Positions 9,629 through 18,511 of a stretch of 56,547 bases of DNA are shown here, one piece after another (position 1 is the first letter of the stretch; each line of letters starts with the position of its first letter). The translations under genes and the position numbers were made by a program. The DNA comes from Bradyrhizobium sp. CCH5-F6 (GTDB taxonomy: Bacteria > Pseudomonadota > Alphaproteobacteria > Rhizobiales > Xanthobacteraceae). The stretch covers positions 1 through 56,547 of the forward strand of contig NZ_LSIC01000038.1 in NCBI RefSeq assembly GCF_001556045.1. Direction: 5' to 3'. The notes under the pieces were generated by a model. The model ran no database searches. It saw only the letters and a program-made list of their open reading frames with translations, and was not told the DNA's origin.

Positions 9629-11050
9629 TCAGCGCTCCCGCAAGCTTTCCTGACCATAGCGAATGAGCGGCGAGATCAGATAGCTCAGGATGGTCCGCGT
9701 ACCGGTCTTGATTTCGACGGTCACGGCCATGCCGGGCGCCAGATTGACGGTGCGTCCATCGACGTCCATTTCGGGGCGGTCGAGGGAGACGCGGGCGGAA
9801 TAGACGAGTTCCTGGCCCTTCGGCTCGCTGGATGCCGTTTCGGTGCCCGTCGGCGCCTCGCCGGGCTTTTCCTGCGGCTTGTTGCGGACGATGGCGTCCT
9901 GCGAGACGCTGAGCACCCTGCCCTGACGCAATCCGTAGCGGGTGAAGCTGAACGTATCGATCTTGATCGCGGCCTCTTCGCCCGGACGGACGAAGCCGAT
10001 GTCGCGGTTGGAGATCATGGCCTCGATTTCGAGGCCGCCGCTTGTTGGCACCAAAACCATCAGCGTCTGTGCCGGCGTGACGACGCCCCCGATCGAGTGG
10101 ACGGCGAGTTGCTGAACGATGCCGTCTTCCTGCGCGGTGAGGCGCAGCAGGCTGGTGCGCTGCTCGGCCTTGACGATGTCCTGGCGCAGCCCTGCTGCTT
10201 TCTGCTCGGCCTTTGCGAGTTCGTCGAACAGGCCGCGTTGATATTCGGCTTGCGTGCGGCGCAAGGTCTCTTCGATGCCGCCCACGGCCGCGTCGGCCTC
10301 GGCAAAGCGGCTCTTCTGGACCAGCAGTTCCTGCTGGTAGGAGACGAGGTCCTGCATCTCGGTGAGATATTGCAGCTTGGAACCGAATTCGCGGTCGACC
10401 AGATATTTTCGTACGTCGACGCGCTGCTGGAGGATCGGGATCAACGAGGAGATCTTGCCGATCGAGGCCTCGGTGGTGGCCCGCTCCGCCTTCTTTTGCG
10501 TGCCCTGCCATTCCAGCGTGGTCAGCTTGGCCGCCTGTTCGGCCGTTTGCGAAGCGAGAAACCGCTTGGCGGTCCGGATCTGCTCAGGGGTAGCGCGTTC
10601 GGGCGGGACGAATTTGCTTTCGTCGCCACCGGCAAGCGCCGCCCGCAGGCGAGCGATGTCGAGTTCGCTGGCGACGAGGTCGCTCTGGAGATGGCTGAGC
10701 TCCGCCTGGCTCATCGTCGGGTCGAGTTCGATCAGCAGATCTCCGGCCTTGACGCGCTGACCATCCCGCACGTGGATGGCACGCACCACGGCGGTCTCGA
10801 ACGGCTGGATCACCTTGGTGCGACCATCCGGCACGATCTTGCCGGTCGCAGTGGCAATGATGTTGACCGTGCCGATGCCGGCCCAAATCAGCGCGATCAG
10901 GAAGACCGCCGAGATCGTCCCGGAAATGGCGCGGCCGATCGGGGAGGGCGGTGTCTCCACGATCTCGAGGGCGGCCGGAAGGAATGCCCGCTCGTCGCGC
11001 GTGCGCGTCGGCCTGCGTAGCGAGGCGAGCATCGCCCTAGCCGACCTCAT
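9629..11050 (-). CDS. HlyD family type I secretion membrane fusion protein
   Basis: The periplasmic adaptor of a type I secretion system, anchored in the inner membrane and bridging the ABC exporter to a TolC-like outer membrane channel. Seen are one N-terminal membrane helix at about residues 40-60 (AISGTISAVFLIALIWAGIG), a lipoyl/barrel segment (VRDGQRVKAGDLLIELDP), a long helical hairpin, a return barrel (APGMAVTVEIKTG) and the typical C-terminal end PLIRYGQESLRER. The start is uncertain: ATG 11083, 11050 or 11032. I use 11050, preceded by AGGCAGG. It overlaps the 3' end of the ABC exporter, so the two are translationally coupled. No outer membrane partner is encoded nearby. Confidence 0.93.
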   Translation of the reverse strand: MRSARAMLASLRRPTRTRDERAFLPAALEIVETPPSPIGRAISGTISAVFLIALIWAGIGTVNIIATATGKIVPDGRTKVIQPFETAVVRAIHVRDGQRVKAGDLLIELDPTMSQAELSHLQSDLVASELDIARLRAALAGGDESKFVPPERATPEQIRTAKRFLASQTAEQAAKLTTLEWQGTQKKAERATTEASIGKISSLIPILQQRVDVRKYLVDREFGSKLQYLTEMQDLVSYQQELLVQKSRFAEADAAVGGIEETLRRTQAEYQRGLFDELAKAEQKAAGLRQDIVKAEQRTSLLRLTAQEDGIVQQLAVHSIGGVVTPAQTLMVLVPTSGGLEIEAMISNRDIGFVRPGEEAAIKIDTFSFTRYGLRQGRVLSVSQDAIVRNKPQEKPGEAPTGTETASSEPKGQELVYSARVSLDRPEMDVDGRTVNLAPGMAVTVEIKTGTRTILSYLISPLIRYGQESLRER

Positions 11051-13223
11051 GGATGCCTGCCTGGACACGATGAAGTGTCGCATAACGTCCGCCGCTGCGG
11101 ATCAACTGGTCGTGCGAGCCGTCCTCGACGATGCGCCCGCGCTCGATCGTGATGATGCGGTCCGCTGTCCGCACGGTCGAGAGCCGATGCGCGATGATCA
11201 GGACTGTACGGCCTGCCGTGATCTCGCGCATGTTCTGCTGGATCACCCGCTCGCTCTCGTAATCGAGCGCGGAGGTGGCTTCGTCGAAGATCAGCACCCG
11301 CGGATCGGTCGTCAGCGCCCGCGCGATCGCAATGCGCTGGCGCTGACCGCCCGACAGCGTGCTGCCGCGCTCGCCGATGATCGTGTCATAGCCGTCCTGG
11401 AGCTCGAGGATGAACTCGTGCGCGCCGGCAAGCTTCGCCGCGGCGACGACCCGTTCCATCGGCAGGGCAGGGTCCGCCAGCGCGATGTTGTCGCGCACCG
11501 AGCTGTTGAACAGCATGTTCTCCTGCAGCACGACGCCGACCTGCCGACGCAGCCAGGTCGGGTCGACCGCGGCCAGATCGTTGCCATCCACCAGCACGCG
11601 GCCCGACTCGGGCAGGTAGAGCCGCTGGATCAGCTTCCCCAACGTGCTCTTGCCGGATCCCGAGGTGCCGACGATCCCGACGATCTGACCCGCGGGTATT
11701 CTCAGATTGATGTCGTTCAGGATGGATGGCCCGTCGATCCGGTAGCGGAAGCCGACATGCTCGAAGACGATCTCGCCGCGGATCGCCGGCAGGGCCGCGC
11801 GTCCCGGCCGGTGCGTCGGCTCCGGCACGGTGTTGAGGATGTCACCGAGCCGTTCGACCGACAATCGTGCCTGGTGGAAGTCCTGCCAGAGCTGGGACAG
11901 TCTCAGCACCGGTGCCGTGACGCGGCCCGAGAGCATGTTGAAGGCGACGAGTTCGCCGACGGTCAGATTGCCGTCGATGACGAGCTTGGCGCCGAAATAG
12001 AGCAGCACCGCCATGTTGATCTTGCTGACGAACTGAACGCCCTGGCTGGCGACGTTGCCGAGATTGACGACGCGGAAGCTGGACGCGACGTAGCCCGCAA
12101 GCTGCTCTTCCCAGCGCCGTTGCATCTGCGGCTCGACGGCCATGGCCTTGAGCGCCTCGACGCCCGTGACGCTCTCCACCAGGAATGACTGGTTCTCGGC
12201 GCCGCGCTTAAATTTCTCGTCGAGCCGATAGCGGAACAGCGGCGTGGCTCCGGCGGAGATGGCGATGTAGAACGGAAAGGACGCGATCACGATCGCGGTC
12301 AGGAGCGGCGAGTAGAACGCCATCAGCGCGAGAAACACGAAGGTAAAGAACAGATCGATCACCAGCGTCAGGGCCGAGCCGGTGATGAAATTGCGCAGAT
12401 TCTCGAGTTCACGGACCCGTGCCACGGTGTCGCCGACGCGCCGCGCCTGGAAATAGGACAGCGGAAGCGCCAGCAGATGGCGGAACAGGCGCGCGCCGAG
12501 TTCGACGTCGATGCGGTTCGTGGTGTGCGCGAACAGGTAGGTGCGCAGGCCGCCGAGGACGACCTCGAAGATCGATATCGCGACGATGCCCACGACCAGC
12601 ACGTCCAGCGTGCCGAGGCTGCGGTGGACGAGCACCTTGTCGATCACCACCTGGAAGAACAGCGGCGACACCAGCGCGAAGATCTGCAGGAAGAACGAAG
12701 CCAGCAGCACCTCGCCGAGCAGGCCGCGATAGCGGTTGATCGCGCCCATGAACCAGGTGATGTCGAAGCGCCGCGACAGTTCGGCCAGCGCCGCCCGCTT
12801 GGTCATCAGGATGACGCGGCCGTCCCAGAGTACCTCGAACTGGGCCTTGGTCAGCATCTGCGGACGCGGCGAGCCGGGATATTGCACGATGGCCTTGCCG
12901 TCGCCGGCCTTGCCCAGGATGAGGAAGCCGCCGTCGCGCAGCGGGACGATGGCCGGCAGGGGAGTCTTGTCGAGACGGTCCCACCTGGTCTTCACCAGCC
13001 GCGCCTTGACGTTGAACTGCCTGGTGGAGCGCAGCATCTCGGTGATGCCGACCACATTGACGCCGAGCTGATGGCGGAGCTGCTCCGGCTCGGCGGGAAC
13101 GCCGAGAAACTGGAGCATCATGACCAGCGCGGTCAGGCCGGGATCGGCCGGAGCCCTCGGGGTCGCGGCAGCGGACGGTTGGCCGGCCGCCGGCTCCCTC
13201 GCATTGGTCTCGTTCATACTCAT
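11037..13223 (-). CDS. Type I secretion ABC exporter with inactive C39-like domain
   Basis: A 728-residue HlyB-type half transporter that energises export of the neighbouring AIDA-repeat proteins (inferred). Domains in order: a C39-peptidase-like domain at about residues 25-140 without the catalytic Cys (the position reads DPGLTALVMMLQ), as in HlyB, where it binds unprocessed substrate; six membrane helices at about 155-440; and an ATPase domain at about 475-728. The ATPase has Walker A GTSGSGKS, the Q-loop region GVVLQENMLF, signature LSGGQRQR, Walker B VLIFDEATSALD and H-loop AHRLST. The fusion protein gene overlaps its 3' end. The promoter probably lies in the AT-rich 13300-13360 island. 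Confidence 0.95.
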   Translation of the reverse strand: MSMNETNAREPAAGQPSAAATPRAPADPGLTALVMMLQFLGVPAEPEQLRHQLGVNVVGITEMLRSTRQFNVKARLVKTRWDRLDKTPLPAIVPLRDGGFLILGKAGDGKAIVQYPGSPRPQMLTKAQFEVLWDGRVILMTKRAALAELSRRFDITWFMGAINRYRGLLGEVLLASFFLQIFALVSPLFFQVVIDKVLVHRSLGTLDVLVVGIVAISIFEVVLGGLRTYLFAHTTNRIDVELGARLFRHLLALPLSYFQARRVGDTVARVRELENLRNFITGSALTLVIDLFFTFVFLALMAFYSPLLTAIVIASFPFYIAISAGATPLFRYRLDEKFKRGAENQSFLVESVTGVEALKAMAVEPQMQRRWEEQLAGYVASSFRVVNLGNVASQGVQFVSKINMAVLLYFGAKLVIDGNLTVGELVAFNMLSGRVTAPVLRLSQLWQDFHQARLSVERLGDILNTVPEPTHRPGRAALPAIRGEIVFEHVGFRYRIDGPSILNDINLRIPAGQIVGIVGTSGSGKSTLGKLIQRLYLPESGRVLVDGNDLAAVDPTWLRRQVGVVLQENMLFNSSVRDNIALADPALPMERVVAAAKLAGAHEFILELQDGYDTIIGERGSTLSGGQRQRIAIARALTTDPRVLIFDEATSALDYESERVIQQNMREITAGRTVLIIAHRLSTVRTADRIITIERGRIVEDGSHDQLIRSGGRYATLHRVQAGIHEVG

Positions 13224-13335
13224 GGACTGCAGCTATCCGAGTTCACCGGGTCCGGATGATCGGACATCGCCTGCCGGCGGCAGGCCGCCGATAGCTAACG
13301 CTGCTATGTTACGGTTTGATAACTACGTTCGAGAC

Positions 13336-13353
13336 TTGCGGACAATGTTATTG
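13336..13353 (-). promoter_or_regulatory. Candidate regulatory motif upstream of the ABC exporter
   Basis: TTGCGGACAA is followed directly by TGTTATTG (plus-strand reading), about 115-130 bases upstream of the ABC exporter start. The same two words recur upstream of the second AIDA gene at 18471-18492 with four extra bases between them. No factor is identified. Confidence 0.4.
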
Positions 13354-13377
13354 CTCGCACGTCGTCGGATGTGAAGA

Positions 13378-13406
13378 CGGCGGGAGGCCCGCGAGGCCTC
13401 CCGCCG
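13378..13406 (-). terminator. Hairpin terminator after the large AIDA-repeat gene
   Basis: CGGCGGGAGGCC (13378-13389) and GGCCTCCCGCCG (13395-13406) form a perfect 12-bp stem with a 5-base loop, 47 bases beyond the stop of the 1054-residue protein gene. On the minus strand it is followed by TCTTCAC, so the T-tract is weak, but the stem is very stable. It would separate substrate transcription from the exporter genes. Confidence 0.65.
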
Positions 13407-13452
13407 CTTCGGACGGAAATCGGGACCGGCTGTGCCGGTGCCGATCGCGGGA

Positions 13453-16400
13453 TCAGCCGTGGCTGACCAGCGTGGTCTGCTGCTGGGTGGTGTCCTGCGC
13501 CACGAAGCTGCTCTCCGTGCCTGCGTCGGGAACGAGACTGGCCGACTGCTGCACGAGCAGCGACAGCGAGATGGCCGTCCCGCCGTGGCCGTCGTCAGCG
13601 ACGTTCAGCTCGGTGCCGGACTGGACCCCGGCAAACTGGTAGGCGTGGGTACCGGCATTCGTGACCAGTGTCAGGGTCGAGCCGTCGAAGGTGAACGAGG
13701 AGACCGACGTATTGAGCAGGTCGATCATGTCGCCGACTTCGAAGTTCGACACGGTGCCGGTGAGGCCGTCGGCATTTGCCAGCGTGAGGGTTGCCGCGGA
13801 GCCGGCGAAATCGACGCCATTCTGCACGCCGCCCGCCAGCACGCGTTCCACGCCGCCGGCCAGATGCGTGCCCGAGGCCGAGCCCGTCAAGTCCAGTTCG
13901 CCGCCGTTGATCGTCGTGTTGAAGGCCGTGCCGGCGATCCAGGCGAAGCCGCCGTCGATCGTCGTGCCCGAAGCGGACGCGCCGGTGTCGACATACAGGA
14001 GGCCGCCGGCATTCACCGTGGTCGCGGTCACGCTGCCGCCATTGCCGACATAAGCGTTGCCGCCGGCCTGGACCACCGTCTGGTCGGCGCTGGCACCTTC
14101 GAGGACCTGCTGCGAGCCGCTGAGGAGCGTGCCGGTCACGGCGCCGTGGTAGACGTCCTGGAAGGCGCCGGCCTCGACCGTCGTGCCCGAGGCGCTGCCG
14201 CCGTTATAGACGTGCTGGGCACCCCCGTTCTTGACCGTCACGTTGTTCGCAATGCCGCCGGTCTGCGATTGACCGCCGCCGATCGAACCACCGTTCGAAC
14301 TGCCGTTGACGAACTGGAAGCCGCCGTTGATGACGGTGTCGTCAGCGGTGGCCCCGGTGTCGACGTACTGGAGACCGCCGGTGTCGATCACGGTGCCTTC
14401 AGTGTGGCCGCCGTTGCCGACGTACTGATAGCCGCCGCCGGTGACGGTGGTGTCGATCGCGCTGCCACCGGCAAGAACCTGCTGCTGGCCCTTGAGCGTA
14501 ACGTTGGTGACGGTCGAGCTCGAATAGACGTCCTGGTAGCCGCCGGCTTCCACCGTGGTCCCGTCGGCGTTGCCGCCGAAATAGACGTGCTGCTGACCAC
14601 CGGCGCGAACGATCGTGTCGCTGGCGTTGCCGTAGTCATACTGCACGCCGCCGTTCAGGATGTCGGTGTGCTGGGTCGTCGCACCGTTCAGGACATCGAC
14701 GACGCCGCCATTGCCGATCGTGATCTGGCCGGAGACGTTGCCGCCGCCGACAACATCGAGCACGCCGCTGCCGAGGACGACGTAGCCCATCGAGGTGGTG
14801 GTCGCCGAGGTGACCGAAACCGGAGCGGTCGATACCAGCGTGGGTGCTGCGAAGACCGTCGAATTGCCGGTGTTGCCGGCGAGGTCCGTGGTCTTGGCGG
14901 TCAGGTTGTTGGCGCCCTCGACCAGCGTCACACCGGCCAGGCTCCAGGATCCGTCGCCGCCAGCCGTCGTGGTGCCGATCAGCGTCGCTCCGTCATAGAC
15001 CGAGACCTGCAGGCCAGGCTCGGTGCTGCCGCTGACGGTGAAGCTGGGCAGGCTGGAGGTGTTGAGGCTGACGCCGGCAATGCCGACAACCGGCGCAACG
15101 GTATCGACAGTGACGTTCACCGCGGCGGCGGCATCGCTCACCGCGCCAGTAGTATCTGTGACTTTGGCGGTGATTGCATGGGTGGCGTCGCCGAGGACGC
15201 CGGTCTGAAGGTCGATGTAGCCGCGTGCGATGTCGGCGAGCGAGAGCGTCACGCCGGTGCCCAGCGCGGTCTGGCCGTCGAACAGCTGGATGACGTCGCC
15301 CGCGAAGTTGCTGCCGGTCGCGATGCGCACCGTCAGGTTGGTGTCGTTGGTGCTGGCGCCGTTTCCAATCACGCCCGTGTTCGGAGAAACGTCGTCGGTC
15401 ACCGACACGATGGCCGGCGCGGTGGGCGCGTTCGACAGGTTGAAGACCTGGGCGGTGATGCCGTAGGACGAGTTGTCGCCGAGCGTCTGGCTGAAATCCT
15501 GCCAGCTGATCACAAAGCCGCCATTGGCGAGCGCTGCCACCGTCGGATAGTACTGATAGCTGGCGATCTGCGAATTGACGACGTACTCGCCGCCGACCTT
15601 GGCCCCGGCCGCGTCGTACACCTGCGCCTTGATACCGGAGCCGCTGCCGTCCGCCGTGCCTTCGTCGGACCAGGTCACGACGAAGCCGCCACCCGTCAGG
15701 GCGGTGATGCTCGAAAAGCCCTGATTGCCGCTGGTCTGGGTATTGACCTGGAATTCGGAGCCGACCTTGGCGCCGCCGGCCGTGAACACCTGCGCGCGAA
15801 TTTCTCCGCTGGTATCCTCGAAGCTGATGACGAAATTGCCGTTGGCGAGCCCGGTCACGCCGGCAACCATGCGATTGTTGTAGTAAGCTTGGTCGACGGT
15901 GAATTCGCTGCCCACCTTGGTCGCCCCGCTGGCGGTGGGGTGGAAGACCTGGCCGCGAACTTCCCAGTTACCGGTGCGAAAATCGTTCCAGGTCACCACG
16001 AAGTCGCCGTTGCTCAGCGTGGCGATCGAGGTTCGTTCCTGATCATAGACGCTGGTCGAGTTCACCAGGAATTCCGAGCCGACCTTGGCGCCGTTCGCGT
16101 CGTAGACCTGGGCCTTGACGTCGGGCGCGGACGAACCCTGATTGGTCCATGCGACCACGAAGCCGCCGTTCGGCAGGCCGGTGATAGCCGGCATGTTCTG
16201 GTTGTTGGAGGTGACCGTATTGATCAGAAACTCGCCGCCGACCGGGGTGCCGCTGGCGCTGTAGATCTGGGCCTTGATGTCTCCGCTCGTCGAGTTCTGG
16301 TCCTGCCAGGAAACGACGAAACCGCCGTTGCTGAGGCCGGTCACGACCGGAGTGGCCTGCGATCCCGTGGTCTGGGTGTTGACGAGGAATTCCCCGCCGA

Positions 16401-16617
16401 CCTTGCTGCCGTCGGCGGCATAGACCTGCGCCTTGACGGAGGAGCCGCTGGTGTCGCCGAGCGAACTGCTGCCGCTGCCGTTATATCCGGCGAGACCATC
16501 CTGCCAGGTGACGACGAAGCCACCGTTGGCAAGCCCGGTGACGGAGGGATACCACTGGCCGCCGGTCGTCTGGCTATTGACCTGAAATTCGGCACCTATT
16601 TTTACGACGGTGGTCAT
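13453..16617 (-). CDS. Large AIDA-repeat surface/secreted protein, probable type I substrate
   Basis: A 1054-residue protein with no signal peptide. Residues 1-395 hold seven copies of a 50-70 residue repeat containing KVGGEFLVNTQT and NGGFVV(T/S)W, which I infer to be a seven-bladed beta-propeller. Residues 396-595 look like two bacterial Ig-like domains (second: DTVAPVVGIAGV to AGNTGNST). Residues 600-917 are AIDA-type repeats of about 20 residues (GGxQYVxxGG, TTVxAGG) expected to fold as a beta-solenoid. Residues 918-1054 are a module shared with the neighbouring 462-residue protein and ending TTLVSHG. There are no RTX GGxGxD repeats and no autotransporter barrel. Adjacency to the HlyB/HlyD genes suggests type I export, probably as a matrix or adhesion protein. 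Confidence 0.85.
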   Translation of the reverse strand: MTTVVKIGAEFQVNSQTTGGQWYPSVTGLANGGFVVTWQDGLAGYNGSGSSSLGDTSGSSVKAQVYAADGSKVGGEFLVNTQTTGSQATPVVTGLSNGGFVVSWQDQNSTSGDIKAQIYSASGTPVGGEFLINTVTSNNQNMPAITGLPNGGFVVAWTNQGSSAPDVKAQVYDANGAKVGSEFLVNSTSVYDQERTSIATLSNGDFVVTWNDFRTGNWEVRGQVFHPTASGATKVGSEFTVDQAYYNNRMVAGVTGLANGNFVISFEDTSGEIRAQVFTAGGAKVGSEFQVNTQTSGNQGFSSITALTGGGFVVTWSDEGTADGSGSGIKAQVYDAAGAKVGGEYVVNSQIASYQYYPTVAALANGGFVISWQDFSQTLGDNSSYGITAQVFNLSNAPTAPAIVSVTDDVSPNTGVIGNGASTNDTNLTVRIATGSNFAGDVIQLFDGQTALGTGVTLSLADIARGYIDLQTGVLGDATHAITAKVTDTTGAVSDAAAAVNVTVDTVAPVVGIAGVSLNTSSLPSFTVSGSTEPGLQVSVYDGATLIGTTTAGGDGSWSLAGVTLVEGANNLTAKTTDLAGNTGNSTVFAAPTLVSTAPVSVTSATTTSMGYVVLGSGVLDVVGGGNVSGQITIGNGGVVDVLNGATTQHTDILNGGVQYDYGNASDTIVRAGGQQHVYFGGNADGTTVEAGGYQDVYSSSTVTNVTLKGQQQVLAGGSAIDTTVTGGGYQYVGNGGHTEGTVIDTGGLQYVDTGATADDTVINGGFQFVNGSSNGGSIGGGQSQTGGIANNVTVKNGGAQHVYNGGSASGTTVEAGAFQDVYHGAVTGTLLSGSQQVLEGASADQTVVQAGGNAYVGNGGSVTATTVNAGGLLYVDTGASASGTTIDGGFAWIAGTAFNTTINGGELDLTGSASGTHLAGGVERVLAGGVQNGVDFAGSAATLTLANADGLTGTVSNFEVGDMIDLLNTSVSSFTFDGSTLTLVTNAGTHAYQFAGVQSGTELNVADDGHGGTAISLSLLVQQSASLVPDAGTESSFVAQDTTQQQTTLVSHG

Positions 16618-16989
16618 AACATAACCTCAAATGATGCTGCAGGGCGCTTAAGGGCGAGATTCCGTGCGCGCCCGGTCATCCGGAACGCGCACCAAACCCG
16701 CGCAGGGGTTTAAACGATATATTTATGATAATTTATGATACTATTCTGTGCGTAATGCGACATTATCCCCGCCCTGAATGTTGTCTGCGGGCAAGGGTCG
16801 GGGACGAAGGCCCGAAAGACTGGCTCTTCGTTCGGCAGGCGGCCGCGTCGATTTCAGAAGGACGGGGCTATCGTCTGTTCTTCCGGCAAGCGGCATGATG
16901 CACGCAGCGCCGTCACTGCAAGTACGTGATTGGAGTCAACAGCATGGGCCATACCGGGAGTGCCCCGATACGGCCCGCGACGTTAGCGC
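16618..16989. other. Intergenic region between the two AIDA-repeat genes
   Basis: A 372-base gap. The 3' half (16780-16989) shows no convincing gene. The part nearest the 1054-residue gene is GC-rich; 16711-16745 is a sharp AT-rich island with tandem ATTTATGATA repeats. The promoter of the larger gene is most likely here. Confidence 0.6.
16721..16740. repeat. Tandem ATTTATGATA repeat in AT-rich promoter island
   Basis: ATTTATGATA occurs twice in tandem about 105-125 bases upstream of the large AIDA gene, preceded by GATAT. Each copy contains ATGATA, a word that recurs (or its complement) in other AT-rich islands of this window. It may be an operator for an AT-recognising regulator. Confidence 0.6.
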
Positions 16990-18378
16990 TCAGCTCTGCG
17001 CGTGCACAAGTTGAGTGTTCTGAGCGTCGGAGCCCTGAGGGGTGATCCCGTCCTGGCCGGATTCCGGAACCAGCGTGCTGGAGAATTGCGTCAGCAGGGC
17101 CAGCGAGATCGCGGTGCCGCCCTGACCGTCGGACGTCACGTTGATCTCGGTATTGGCCTGGACGCCCGAGAACAGATAGCTGAACGATCCGCCACTCGTG
17201 TTCAGTGTCAGGTTGGCGCCGTCAAAGGCGTAAGACGACACCACCAGATTGCGGAAGTCGATGAGATCCCCGACCTCGAAGTTCGCGACGGTACCGGTCA
17301 GGCCCGATGCGTCTTCGAGATAGAGTTTCGAGGCTGTACCGGCGAAGTCCACGCCGTTCTGAACGCCGCCGGCATAGATGTAGCCGATGCCTCCCGCCAG
17401 ATGCGTGTTGCTGGCCGAGCCCGCCACGTCGAACTCGCCGCTGGTGACGACCGCGCCGGATGCCGTTCCCGCCACGAAGACGTAGCCGCCGTTCACGCTG
17501 GTCGCGGTAGCGGAGCCGCCCACGTCGATGTATTGCAAGCCACCCGCGTTCACGATCGTCCCGCTGGCTGTTGCGCCCGCGCCGATGTACTCGTTGCCAC
17601 CGGCAAGCACCACCGTGTCGGTCGAGTTCCCCGTCGCCAGAACCTGCAAGCTCCCGCCGACCTGGCTGCCTTGCACTGTTCCGCTATTGACCTGCTGGAA
17701 GCCGCCGGCCTGTACGATCGTGGTGATTGCCGTGCCGCTGAGCACGACGTGCTGGATGCCGCCGCTCATGACAACGGTGTTGTTGGTCGTGCCGGCAACC
17801 TGCTGAACGCCGCCGCCGAAAACGATGGTATCGTTGCCGGTGCCCAGAACGTACTGGTAGCCGCCATTGTTGATCTGCGTGCCGTTCGATGTGCCGTTCT
17901 CGCCGACATACTGCAAGCCAGCGGACGAGATGATGGTGCTGTAGGTCGTCCCGCCGGCTGCAACGAAATCGTTGCCGCCGCTGACGATCACGGTGGAGTA
18001 GGTCACGCCGCCGACATGGACCTGACGGGAGCCCGCCAAGGTCGTTCCAGTGACCGTGGCGTTCATGACATCCTGGTAGCCGCCCGCACTGACGGTGACG
18101 TCGCTTGCCGTGCCGCCATAGACGTGCTGGATGCCACCGTTCGAGATCACGGCGCCGTTGGCGGTACCATAGGTGAGCTGGACTCCCCCGACGATCGTCG
18201 AGTTGTTGGCCGTGCCGCCGGCCTCGACCACGATGCTGCTGCCCGTGCCGACAGCCGTCGCCCCGGATACGACGCCGCCGTTGGCGACATCGAGGGTTCC
18301 CGGGGCGACGATGATGTAGGTGGTGGTGGTGGAAGAGGAAACTGTCGTCGTGCCGCTCGCTACAAATTCGGTTGTCAT
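16990..18378 (-). CDS. AIDA-repeat protein, probable type I substrate (462 residues)
   Basis: This protein consists almost wholly of AIDA-type repeats at about residues 15-325 (units such as SNGGIQHVYGG, SAGGYQDVMN and GGNEYIGAGATASGT) and a C-terminal module at about 326-462. That module and the last repeats are clearly homologous to those of the 1054-residue neighbour (AGGVQNGVDFAGTA, NFEVGDLIDF, DGQGGTAISLALL). It lacks the propeller and Ig-like parts, a signal peptide, RTX repeats and an outer-membrane barrel. ATG 18378 with AGAGG six bases upstream is preferred over the longer frame at 18426. A duplication followed by domain gain or loss probably produced the pair. Export by the adjacent ABC/HlyD system is inferred. 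Confidence 0.83.
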   Translation of the reverse strand: MTTEFVASGTTTVSSSTTTTYIIVAPGTLDVANGGVVSGATAVGTGSSIVVEAGGTANNSTIVGGVQLTYGTANGAVISNGGIQHVYGGTASDVTVSAGGYQDVMNATVTGTTLAGSRQVHVGGVTYSTVIVSGGNDFVAAGGTTYSTIISSAGLQYVGENGTSNGTQINNGGYQYVLGTGNDTIVFGGGVQQVAGTTNNTVVMSGGIQHVVLSGTAITTIVQAGGFQQVNSGTVQGSQVGGSLQVLATGNSTDTVVLAGGNEYIGAGATASGTIVNAGGLQYIDVGGSATATSVNGGYVFVAGTASGAVVTSGEFDVAGSASNTHLAGGIGYIYAGGVQNGVDFAGTASKLYLEDASGLTGTVANFEVGDLIDFRNLVVSSYAFDGANLTLNTSGGSFSYLFSGVQANTEINVTSDGQGGTAISLALLTQFSSTLVPESGQDGITPQGSDAQNTQLVHAQS

Positions 18379-18452
18379 ATATGCCTCTGAGTGAGAGCCA
18401 ATGGGTTGAACGCGATATAAGTACAATTCGATGAGTGAATCATTCCATGGCT

Positions 18453-18492
18453 AATGATATATTTATATCATTGCGGACAAATGGTGTTATTG
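18453..18492 (-). promoter_or_regulatory. AT-rich palindrome plus TTGCGGACAA/TGTTATTG motif
   Basis: AATGATATA (18453-18461) and TATATCATT (18464-18472) form a perfect 9-bp inverted repeat with a 2-base centre. It abuts TTGCGGACAA (18471-18480) and TGTTATTG (18485-18492), the same pair seen upstream of the ABC exporter. It lies 75-115 bases upstream of the 462-residue AIDA gene and looks like a composite operator or promoter. Confidence 0.5.
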
Positions 18493-18511
18493 TGGCGGCG
18501 GGCGTGCGACG

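Noticed and set aside
11037..13223. The ABC exporter as a bacteriocin exporter with active C39 peptidase.
   Set aside because: The catalytic Cys of the C39 domain is missing, and no small double-glycine leader peptide gene is seen nearby.
13432..16713. A 1093-residue plus-strand open frame opposite the large AIDA gene.
   Set aside because: The repetitive, GC-rich codon pattern of the AIDA gene keeps the complementary frame open. The plus-strand product is Asp/Arg/Ala-rich with no family features and no ribosome site. The same applies to 17002-18390.
13900..18300. Regularly spaced repeats that could suggest a CRISPR array or tandem DNA repeats.
   Set aside because: The repeats are imperfect, about 20 codons long and stay in reading frame; they encode AIDA protein repeats.
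13453..18378. The AIDA proteins as type V autotransporters.
   Set aside because: Neither has a signal peptide or C-terminal beta-barrel, and the C-terminal module is too small and hydrophilic for a translocator.
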